From the NCBI GenBank assembly GCA_007127625.1, contig SKYZ01000146.1, forward strand, positions 1 through 8,428: a stretch of 8,428 nucleotides of DNA. The letters run 5' to 3'. This document shows positions 1-4,954 of this stretch, one piece after another. The stretch is from Aquisalimonas sp. (GTDB lineage Bacteria > Pseudomonadota > Gammaproteobacteria > Nitrococcales > Aquisalimonadaceae). The first letter of the stretch is position 1. The number at the start of each line of letters is the position of its first letter. Below the pieces are notes generated by a model, which did no database searches, was not told where the DNA came from, and was given only the letters and a program-made list of their open reading frames with translations. The position numbers and the translations under genes were made by a program.

Positions 1-701
1 AGCATGCCGGAGATACGACCGATCTCGGTCTGCTCCCCGGTGGCGACCACCAGCCCCGTGCCGCGACCAAAGGTCACCAGGGTTCCGGAGTACGCCATGC
101 ACAACCGGTCACCTAGGTCTGCCTCGGCGGCGACGGGCTCCACACCCTTTTCCACCGGCACGGATTCGCCGGTGAGCACCGCCTCCTCGATGCGCAGGTT
201 CTTGGCATGGAGCAATCGCAGATCCGCCGGCACCTTGTCGCCGGCCTGCAGGACGACGGCATCCCCCGGGACGATCTGATCGGCCGGGATCTCCCGTCGC
301 TGCCCATCGCGGATGACCAGAGCCGTAGGCGAGAGCATCTGGCGAATGGCATCAAGTGCCTTCTCCGCACGCCCCTCCTGGACAAATCCGATCAGCGTGT
401 TGATCAGCACGACGGCGAGGATGACGCCGGTATCCACCCAGTGCCCGAGCAGCGCCGTACCCATCGCCGCGGCGATCAGAATGTAGATGAGAATGTTGTG
501 GAAATGCCGCAGGAAGCGGACCAGCGGGCCCGCTTTCGCCGGGGGCTTCAAGCGGTTATCGCCGTACTGCTCCCGACGACGCTCCGCGTCACTGGTGGAG
601 AGGCCGTCGGTGTCGGATTCAAGCGCCGCCAATGCGTCCGGCGCCGAACGCGCATGCCACGGCCTGGCCTGACCCTTCGTTTCGGTCTGCTGCTCCGACA
701 C
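1..701 (-). CDS. P2-type cation-transporting ATPase (HAD-IC family), N-terminal part
   Basis: Inner-membrane ATP-driven cation pump of the P2 class (Ca2+/Na+/Mg2+ type; the ion cannot be told from this part). 233 codons are visible and the frame runs off the left edge, so the phosphorylation motif DKTGT and the nucleotide-binding domain lie outside. Visible parts are an N-terminal cation-ATPase domain (PWHARSAPDALAAL at about 14-27), two membrane helices at about 68-86 and 89-106, and the actuator domain with PGDAVVLQAGDKVPAD (145-160) and the dephosphorylation loop LTGES (176-180), which defines the family. The GTG at 699-701 is chosen as start because a G-rich Shine-Dalgarno-like run lies just upstream and the protein then begins MSEQQ. 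An in-frame GTG five codons upstream is possible, and an in-frame stop closes the frame near 825. Family very sure, exact start less so. Confidence 0.92.
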   Translation of the reverse strand, partial: MSEQQTETKGQARPWHARSAPDALAALESDTDGLSTSDAERRREQYGDNRLKPPAKAGPLVRFLRHFHNILIYILIAAAMGTALLGHWVDTGVILAVVLINTLIGFVQEGRAEKALDAIRQMLSPTALVIRDGQRREIPADQIVPGDAVVLQAGDKVPADLRLLHAKNLRIEEAVLTGESVPVEKGVEPVAAEADLGDRLCMAYSGTLVTFGRGTGLVVATGEQTEIGRISGM

Positions 702-743
702 TGCCCCCCCTTGCACGATCAGGCCCTCGAACCAGGGCGGTTC

Positions 744-759
744 GGTGCCGTCCGGCACC
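744..759 (-). repeat. Small hairpin in the leader of the ATPase gene
   Basis: GGTGCC-GTCC-GGCACC forms a perfect 6-bp stem with a 4-nt loop about 42 nt upstream of the ATPase GTG start. It would lie in the 5' leader if transcription starts upstream. No riboswitch class is recognisable, and in GC-rich DNA such a short dyad may be chance. Confidence 0.3.
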
Positions 760-833
760 CGGGACCCAACCGGCAGGCTACCACTCAAGAGGCAGCAATA
801 ATTGATACAGATCAGGTAGAGGGGCTACAGCAT

Positions 834-854
834 CGCCGGGCGTGCTGCCCGGTG
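834..854 (-). terminator. Possible terminator hairpin after the alpha/beta hydrolase gene
   Basis: CCGGGC (836-841) and GCCCGG (847-852) form a 6-bp GC stem with loop GTGCT, extendable by a G-T and a C-G pair. It lies about 26 nt past the hydrolase stop on the minus strand. No U-tract follows it, so it is at best a weak intrinsic terminator or an mRNA 3'-end stabiliser. The whole gap between the ATPase and the hydrolase (702-879) shows no gene. Confidence 0.3.
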
Positions 855-879
855 GTCGCAGTGATCGGGGCCGTGGCGG

Positions 880-1770
880 TCAGCCGTCCTGCTCGTCACG
901 GATCAGCTCGGCCACCAAATCTGGAGCCTCCATGGGGATGAAGTGGCTGTGATCCGCCAGGTGCAGATCGCGACCTCGGGGAAAGCGCGCGGCCAGGTCA
1001 GGCCAGGTGGGCGAACTCGAGAAGTCCATGGCCTCCCGCTGCGCCGGGGGCGCTTTGGCACGGACCACGGTCACGGGCACCGGCAGGTCGGCAACCTGCT
1101 CATGGATGTCGGCACCGAGGCTGTTCAGGTACACCGACGCTTCCACCCACGGCGGACACGCCAGCACGTAACCATCGCCGTCGTCCGCCGGGACCAGCCC
1201 CCAGCGACAGTAATCCTCCAGTACCGCCGGGTCCCAGTGACTGAACGGGGCGCGATCCGCGAAACGCTGGAACATGGCCTCCCAGGATGGCCACTGGTTC
1301 CGGCGGCGAGCCGTGGGATGATCACGATAATCCTCGGGAGGCTGGCCAGGCAGGTACCGGTCCGGTGGAAAGATCACCGGATCCAGCAACAGCAGCCACC
1401 GAAAGGCTGCGGGATTGGCGGCCGCCGCCTGGACCAGCGAGTGCCCGCCCATGGAATGGCCGACGCCCACGGCGCCTTCGAGCTCCAGGGTCCGGACCAA
1501 CTGTGCCAGATCCTCCCCGAACACGTCCCAGGTCAACGGGCCCTGCTTGTCACTGCGCCCGTGCCCGCGCATGTCCACGGCGAACACGCGTCGGCCATTC
1601 AGGCGTGCGACCACCTGATCCCAGCAGCGCGCGTGGAAGCCGGTGGCGTGGACCAGCAGCACCGGCGGCTGCGCAGCAGCATCACGGGCCGGCCATTCAA
1701 AGCAGCTCAGCTCGATCCCGTTGACGCGAACTCGATGTTCCGTGGGCGTTTGCAGGCTCTCTGCAGACAC
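880..1770 (-). CDS. Alpha/beta-fold hydrolase
   Basis: A 296-residue cytoplasmic serine hydrolase of the alpha/beta-hydrolase fold; the substrate is unknown. After the first core strand comes the oxyanion segment LLVHATGFHARCW (38-50). VDMRGHGRSD lies at 65-74, the nucleophile elbow GHSMGG is at 104-109 with Ser106, and the C-terminal HSHFIPMEAPD supplies the catalytic His, best taken as His276. The acid is not certain; Asp130 at the end of strand LLLLD and Asp249 are candidates. No signal peptide is seen. The start is a GTG at 1768-1770, supported by GGGAG seven bases upstream. It lies 33 bp downstream of the DUF2845 gene on the same strand and may share its transcript. A long plus-strand open frame over this gene is an antisense artefact of GC-rich coding. 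Confidence 0.87.
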   Translation of the reverse strand: MSAESLQTPTEHRVRVNGIELSCFEWPARDAAAQPPVLLVHATGFHARCWDQVVARLNGRRVFAVDMRGHGRSDKQGPLTWDVFGEDLAQLVRTLELEGAVGVGHSMGGHSLVQAAAANPAAFRWLLLLDPVIFPPDRYLPGQPPEDYRDHPTARRRNQWPSWEAMFQRFADRAPFSHWDPAVLEDYCRWGLVPADDGDGYVLACPPWVEASVYLNSLGADIHEQVADLPVPVTVVRAKAPPAQREAMDFSSSPTWPDLAARFPRGRDLHLADHSHFIPMEAPDLVAELIRDEQDG

Positions 1771-1803
1771 GTACTCACTCCCGTTGTGATCTTCGCGGAA
1801 TCC

Positions 1804-2073
1804 TCAGCGCAGGCGCTCGATGCGGATGACGCGTTCGTCGCGATAGGTCACCAGGTGATCGCGACTGCCGTGGGCACTATCGTAGACCTCGCGCTTGCCA
1901 ACCACCGCGCCGAACTCGTTCTCCAGCCGCGTGATCCGCACCGGGTCGCCGCACTTGTCGTGGACCTCCACCACGTGATCGCCCTTGAGGACGAGATCAT
2001 TGCCGCAACGCATGTAATCCGCTGCCGCCGCAGTCGACAGCAACAGTGTCAGCACCATGATAAGGAATCGCAT
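1804..2073 (-). CDS. DUF2845 family secreted protein
   Basis: An 89-residue exported protein of unknown function. Residues 1-18 are a Sec signal peptide (MRFLIMVLTLLLSTAAAA) with likely cleavage next to ADY. The mature part carries the DUF2845 signature: a first cysteine in MRCGNDLVLKGD (21-32) and a second in VHDKCGDP (37-44), probably forming a periplasmic disulfide. A small beta-rich tail follows (REVYDS, HLVTYRDERVIRIERL). The frame is open 45 codons further upstream, but the ATG at 2071-2073 is chosen because AGGAGG sits eight bases before it and the signal peptide starts there; the upstream extension has no recognisable sequence. Likely first gene of a pair with the hydrolase. Confidence 0.86.
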   Translation of the reverse strand: MRFLIMVLTLLLSTAAAADYMRCGNDLVLKGDHVVEVHDKCGDPVRITRLENEFGAVVGKREVYDSAHGSRDHLVTYRDERVIRIERLR

Positions 2074-2290
2074 CACCGCGCCCTCCTGGACGTTCAGGGA
2101 CCCTTGGCAGTTGAGGATGCCCCGCTGCCGAAGTACTGACAAGGGGCACGTAGCGAGGCCACGGCGGGCATGAAGGAGACAATGGTCTACGGCTTGGAGG
2201 GTAGGCATCGACGCGGCCGACTGACAATGGAGCGCTCAGAGAGGCCAGTCGGCGTTGGTCGCGGAGCGCGCCGTGCAAAGTAGGCCGACG

Positions 2291-2313
2291 CAAGCCTCAT
2301 TCAGAGGCGCTTG
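2291..2313 (-). repeat. Imperfect stem-loop
   Basis: CAAGCCTC and GAGGCGCTTG pair as 4 + 4 bp with a two-base bulge around a 5-nt loop. It lies directly downstream (minus direction) of the hairpin at 2318-2346 and may form part of the same transcript end. Confidence 0.3.
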
Positions 2314-2317
2314 CAAA

Positions 2318-2346
2318 CAGCCCCGAAGGCCGGTCCCCCGGGGCTG
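2318..2346 (-). terminator. Candidate intrinsic terminator of the acidic peptide gene
   Basis: CAGCCCCG (2318-2325) and CGGGGCTG (2339-2346) form a perfect 8-bp GC-rich stem with a 13-nt loop. Read on the minus strand, it follows the acidic peptide stop by about 65 nt and is followed by TTTGC. The U-run is short, so efficiency is doubtful, but position and strand fit a one-gene transcript. Confidence 0.45.
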
Positions 2347-2411
2347 CTGCTTCCTTTGCGTACCAGCCTGTCACTATCCTGCAACAGGCCTGACTCAATG
2401 ATCCTCACGGT

Positions 2412-2603
2412 CTAAAAGTCGTCCTCTTCCTCACAGTCCGGATGCTCCGGATACTCCTCGCAGTCAACTTCGCCTTCAGCCTGGACGGTCGCCGGTGCCA
2501 TACCGCCCGCGATCGGGGCAGCGGTTGCTACGCCAGCCAACCCGAAACCGAAGCTGAACATGACAACCAGGGCAAGACCGAGCTTACGGATTGAATCAAA
2601 CAT
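2412..2603 (-). CDS. Small secreted acidic two-cysteine peptide
   Basis: Not recognised as a named family. 63 residues: an N-terminal signal peptide (positive start FDSIRK, hydrophobic core about 8-24, cleavage probably near ATAA at 26-29), then a mature peptide of about 35 residues. Its last 21 residues contain 12 Asp/Glu and two cysteines nine positions apart (Cys48, Cys57, in DCEEYPEHPDCEEEDD). The cysteines could make a disulfide loop and the acidic tail could bind cations; both are inferences. The ATG at 2601-2603 is chosen over an earlier in-frame start at 2639 because GGAGG lies eight bases upstream and the signal peptide begins there. It is monocistronic, preceded by a strong sigma-54 promoter and followed by a candidate terminator, which supports a real gene despite its size. 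Confidence 0.68.
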   Translation of the reverse strand: MFDSIRKLGLALVVMFSFGFGLAGVATAAPIAGGMAPATVQAEGEVDCEEYPEHPDCEEEDDF

Positions 2604-2663
2604 CACACGTACCTCCAGTGGCTCAGATGGTCGCGCCACCGATCTCGTGACGCATCCTGTCTG

Positions 2664-2679
2664 TGCAAGCCAGATACCA
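2664..2679 (-). promoter_or_regulatory. Sigma-54 (RpoN) -24/-12 promoter
   Basis: On the minus strand the sequence reads TGGTATCTGGCTTGCA. It matches the consensus TGGYAYRNNNNTTGCW at every specified position except the R, with the invariant GG and GC at the required spacing. Transcription would start near 2652, about 49 nt before the acidic peptide ATG, giving a short leader with the GGAGG site. Sigma-54 promoters need an enhancer-binding activator; the repeat element at 2822-2865 is suitably placed. Confidence 0.7.
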
Positions 2680-2821
2680 ATCGTTGGTTTTCCTTTCTAT
2701 ATCGGCAGCATACGGAGCGCCCCCCACCACGACGTCTCTGTTACGCCGCGCCGCCCTCCCCACCGTTCTCGGACGACGACAGGTCTTCACCCGAGCGGGA
2801 TGGTTGCCGACCCTCCGAGAG

Positions 2822-2865
2822 GCGGAAAGGAGTGCAAGCATGTGCAAGGATGCATGTCTTTCCGC
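2822..2865. promoter_or_regulatory. Tandem 10-bp repeats inside an inverted repeat: candidate activator-binding site
   Basis: GCGGAAAG (2822-2829) and CTTTCCGC (2858-2865) are a perfect 8-bp inverted repeat. Between them lie GTGCAAGCAT (2832-2841) and GTGCAAGGAT (2842-2851), direct repeats matching at 9 of 10 bases with a period of one helical turn. The centre is about 190 bp upstream of the predicted sigma-54 start, a usual distance for an enhancer. The alternative is a transcript hairpin. The role is inferred. Confidence 0.4.
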
Positions 2866-3300
2866 ACCCTTCCTTGCGGCAGAAGCCACATGAGCCGGGG
2901 CTACAATCAGGAAGCGGTCTCTGCCACCCTCGGCTTACTGCCTGTCACCGGCTGGACGAAAGGTTGACTGTGCCCGAACGGCAACAGGCCCGGGGGAACC
3001 TAGTTTCCTGATTCTGACGTGTGTGACGCATGGAATCTTCCGGCAGCGACATATCGCGTCGGTGCGTTGCCACACTGAGGCAACCCATCGGCGGCACGCG
3101 AAGCCCTCCTGACCGGTTCGCTGGCCGTGCGCTAGCGTACAGACTGCTTACCCCCTTCCACTAGCATCAAGATGTCGAGACACCCGGTTACCACGCATGA
3201 CCATCAAGCGTGACGTGGCGGGGCCTGGCAGACGCAATGACTCGATCCACCCAGGCTCCGGGATTGCCGCCCATCAGATGCAGTCTGCGAGGAAAGACCC

Positions 3301-3699
3301 ATGACACAGCGAAAGAAGGGCAACATGAATGACGACATGATGCAGCTGGCAATGGCCGCGCCCATGGTCGTCGCCCAGCGGATGATCCGAATGGTGCTCG
3401 CCGGCGCCTACCCATCAGCGCGTGACCGCAAGGAGATGGGTCGGATGAGTTCCGAGAAGGTGGATGCTTTCACCGAGTCCTGGAACACCACGATCACGCG
3501 GATGACGCAGGCGAACATAAACCTCGGCTTCGACCTGATGCGCGCGACGTGGTCACCCTGGAACCAGACCACCGGACTTATGAACACAGCCGCGGCACGG
3601 TTCGGTAACGCCACCACGGCCAGCATGGAGCAATCCCTCGCCCCGGCGCGCCGGCGTGCCGGGGCGAACGCAAAGCGCCTTGGGCGCAAAGGGGCCTGA
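3301..3699 (+). CDS. Polyhydroxyalkanoate granule-associated phasin-like protein
   Basis: 132 residues, resembling the PHA granule-associated phasins of Xanthomonas and Burkholderia, small amphipathic proteins that coat carbon-storage granules. Diagnostic parts are the central segment AQRMIRMVLAGAYPSARDRK (about 25-44), then EMGRMSSEKVDAFTESW (45-61), and the C-terminal basic end LAPARRRAGANAKRLGRKG, which corresponds to the conserved ...HxRATANAKRLG end of that family. The middle region is shorter than in typical members. No signal peptide or membrane segment. The ATG at 3301 is supported by GAGG eight bases upstream; a second ATG at codon 9 also has a weak site. No PHA synthase or depolymerase is in the window. 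It converges on a strong shared terminator. Confidence 0.75.
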   Translation: MTQRKKGNMNDDMMQLAMAAPMVVAQRMIRMVLAGAYPSARDRKEMGRMSSEKVDAFTESWNTTITRMTQANINLGFDLMRATWSPWNQTTGLMNTAAARFGNATTASMEQSLAPARRRAGANAKRLGRKGA

Positions 3700-3715
3700 T
3701 CGGGCCTTAGCGACA

Positions 3716-3760
3716 AAAGGCGGTGACACGCGCTTCATGGCAACGCGTGTCACCGCCTTT
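3716..3760. terminator. Strong bidirectional terminator
   Basis: AAAGGCGGTGACACGCG (3716-3732) pairs perfectly over 17 bp with 3744-3760 around an 11-nt loop. Both strands leave the stem through a T-run (CCTTT on plus, CCTTTTG on minus). It lies 17 bp past the phasin stop. On the minus strand it also lies 10 bp past the end of the tRNA remnant, so it may originally have been the terminator of that tRNA gene. Confidence 0.8.
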
Positions 3761-3769
3761 GAAAGATGC

Positions 3770-3807
3770 TCGGGGTGGCAGGATTTGAACCTGCGACCAC
3801 CTGCACC
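3770..3807 (-). pseudogene. 3' fragment of a tRNA gene, best matched to tRNA-Pro(CGG); likely att site
   Basis: On the minus strand this stretch reads as the 3' half of a tRNA: the end of an anticodon loop and stem (GGTGCAGG), variable loop TGGTC, T arm GCAGGTTCAAATCCTGC with the standard loop TTCAAAT, and acceptor strand CACCCCGA. The encoded CCA is absent (GCA instead). No matching 5' acceptor CGGGGTG, D arm or 5' anticodon strand exists on the other side, so it is not a functional tRNA. The best match from memory is gammaproteobacterial tRNA-Pro(CGG). A break at the anticodon loop with the 3' end retained is what tyrosine integrases leave at the far end of an integrated element. Confidence 0.72.
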
Positions 3808-3870
3808 GCCTGCTCTTCCTCAAAGAGGTCAGATGTCCACCGAAGCGGGTCAACTCCATGATGCTGACAG

Positions 3871-4290
3871 TTAACTCGCGTCGGGGTGGCGCGGTTCGAC
3901 GTGTAGCTGCAGTCCAACCGCGTGAGCGACGGCGACAACCGTGTCGTGATGTGGACGCCCTTCAGGAGTTAGTACCGATTGGATCTCCTCACGCGGCAGA
4001 CCGGTCACTCGGGATATCTCGGTGACTCCGCGTGCCTCCATCGCATGGCGGGCGGCGAGCCGCACCGCGTCAGGCGCCTGGCCGTTTTCCCGCGCCGTGC
4101 TTAGTCGGTCTGTAGCGCCGCCACTGGCCTCCTGGGAATAGACCGTTGGGACTGCCATCTCGTCGGCACTGTCGGCGGAGTTGGTTGTTTGACGGCGACG
4201 CCGGTCGCGCCGATCCCACCACAGGATGAGTGCACATGTCGGGATCACAAAGGCGTAGAGCACCAGCAGTGCTTGATATTCGAAGGCCAC
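3871..4290 (-). CDS. Membrane-anchored HTH protein with addiction-module antidote-like (COG3636 type) domain
   Basis: 139 residues. Residues 7-25 form one membrane helix (ALLVLYAFVIPTCALILWW), followed by the strongly basic DRRDRRRR, which predicts a cytoplasmic C-terminus. A polar linker (about 34-70) leads to a C-terminal domain (71-132) resembling the HTH antidote proteins of COG3636/TIGR02684: ARGVTEISRVTGLPREEIQ (86-104) then LTPEGRPHHDTVVAVAHAVG (107-126). In the known families this domain binds the toxin-antitoxin operator and is partnered by a RelE-like toxin; those proteins are soluble, about 100 residues, and have no membrane helix. The GTG at 4288-4290 is chosen because GAGGAGG lies five bases upstream; the frame stays open upstream without a recognisable sequence. 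It follows vapB by 55 bp. It could be a decayed fusion or a membrane-tethered regulator. Gene fairly sure, role unknown. Confidence 0.66.
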   Translation of the reverse strand: MAFEYQALLVLYAFVIPTCALILWWDRRDRRRRQTTNSADSADEMAVPTVYSQEASGGATDRLSTARENGQAPDAVRLAARHAMEARGVTEISRVTGLPREEIQSVLTPEGRPHHDTVVAVAHAVGLQLHVEPRHPDAS

Positions 4291-4345
4291 GAGCGCCTCC
4301 TCACTGTCTGCCGCCAGGCGCACCGGGAACGGGAATCGGACGCCC

Positions 4346-4663
4346 CTACTGCACGGATGACTGCGCATCCGCGTCGAGACATTCCTCCGGATCGATTCCG
4401 ATGGCCGGCCGCTCGGACAAGAAGCTGTCGCGGACCGGTGGTGCATCCGCTAGGTCTGTCCAGCACGGCCGCTTCGGTTCCGTTACGAGGCGACCGCCGA
4501 CACGGTAGATCCAAACCTCTTCGGCGTCAATTTCCATGTCTCTTGGAAGGCGAACCGCCTGGTTGCGCCCATTCCGGAAAAGGCGCGCAATGCGCGGCGC
4601 CTCGTCCAACGAACGGAATAACCCCGCCAAGTCCTGTTCGGTGTTGACTCGTGGGTGCTTCAT
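4346..4663 (-). CDS. vapB: VapB-type antitoxin (AbrB/MazE fold), orphan
   Basis: 105 residues. The AbrB-type swapped-hairpin DNA-binding domain spans about 25-63, with the VapB hallmark ARLFRNGRNQAVRLPRDM (26-43), then EEVWIYRVGGRLVTEP. The C-terminal DAPPVRDSFLSERP (73-86) resembles the toxin-wrapping tail of VapB proteins. VapB normally represses its own operon and neutralises a PIN-domain RNase, VapC, encoded immediately downstream; here the next gene is the membrane HTH protein and no PIN domain occurs in the window. A 24-residue extension precedes the usual VapB start. The ATG at 4661-4663 is chosen because GAGAGG lies eight bases upstream; a GTG three codons earlier has no room for a ribosome site. 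Confidence 0.85.
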   Translation of the reverse strand: MKHPRVNTEQDLAGLFRSLDEAPRIARLFRNGRNQAVRLPRDMEIDAEEVWIYRVGGRLVTEPKRPCWTDLADAPPVRDSFLSERPAIGIDPEECLDADAQSSVQ

Positions 4664-4692
4664 TAGTGTCACCTCTCGGAGCGCATGTGCCG

Positions 4693-4721
4693 AGCATTCG
4701 CTGCCATGGCGCCCGCGTCAA
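4693..4721 (-). promoter_or_regulatory. Possible sigma-70 promoter for vapB operon
   Basis: On the minus strand TTGACG (4716-4721) and AATGCT (4693-4698) are separated by 17 bases, about 30 bp upstream of the vapB ATG. The -35 is good and the -10 is weak (3 of 6). The rest of the vapB-antiporter gap (4664-4954) is noticeably less GC-rich and holds no recognisable gene. Confidence 0.35.
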
Positions 4722-4954
4722 CGACGTGCCTGTAAAATTGCCGAACGCCAAGGCCCCGGCCGCCTGGCCTCTTCTGTAGGGCTCCAGGCGACCCGGAGCG
4801 GTCATTGATTGAGTTGAAACCATTGTCCGCTATGGCCCCGTGCAGCGTATCCGCCGAGTCTATATCTTTAGGAAGCATCCTGGTCTAAACGCTTGCCTGG
4901 AAGATAGAAAGCGCCCCTGACGCGTTGAGTCCATCGGTAGTTGATGCAGGTGTG

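Larger units (their letters stand above)
2074..2411. other. Intergenic region between DUF2845 gene and acidic peptide gene
   Basis: 338 bp without a convincing gene. It holds two stem-loops (2291-2313 and 2318-2346). Reading minus, a TTGTCA followed after 17 bases by a poor -10 hexamer (CATCCT) lies 40-70 bp upstream of the DUF2845 start and is the only promoter-like pair seen, too weak to list on its own. Confidence 0.5.
2604..3300. other. Long intergenic region between divergent acidic peptide gene and phasin
   Basis: About 700 bp without a credible protein gene; the open frames here lack Shine-Dalgarno sequences and recognisable composition. It contains the sigma-54 promoter (2664-2679), the repeat/dyad element (2822-2865), and a small 6-bp stem GTTGCC/GGCAAC (3066-3084). 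No convincing sigma-70 promoter for the phasin gene was found; CTGACC with TAGCGT 18 bases later (around 3110-3140) is the best pair and is poor. Confidence 0.5.

Noticed and set aside
207..941. 244-codon open frame on the plus strand
   Set aside because: Antisense to the P-type ATPase and its leader; no recognisable domain and arginine-rich composition typical of a shadow frame.
943..2139. 398-codon open frame on the plus strand
   Set aside because: It lies antisense to the alpha/beta hydrolase and DUF2845 genes, both with clear motifs and ribosome sites; its own translation is rich in Arg, His and Gln without any motif.
2560..2967. 135-codon plus-strand frame across the acidic peptide gene start and the intergenic region
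   Set aside because: No ribosome site, no motif, and it overlaps the sigma-54 promoter and the ribosome site of a better supported gene on the other strand.
3770..3870. Possibility of a complete tRNA gene on the minus strand
   Set aside because: A 5' acceptor strand CGGGGTG, a D arm and a 5' anticodon strand were looked for on the minus strand upstream of the remnant and not found, and the CCA position reads GCA.
4669..4878. 69-codon minus-strand frame directly upstream of vapB (starts MLPKDIDSADTLHG)
   Set aside because: AGG directly abuts the ATG so there is no usable Shine-Dalgarno spacing, no family is recognised, and it covers the best promoter candidate of vapB. A decayed gene fragment cannot be excluded.
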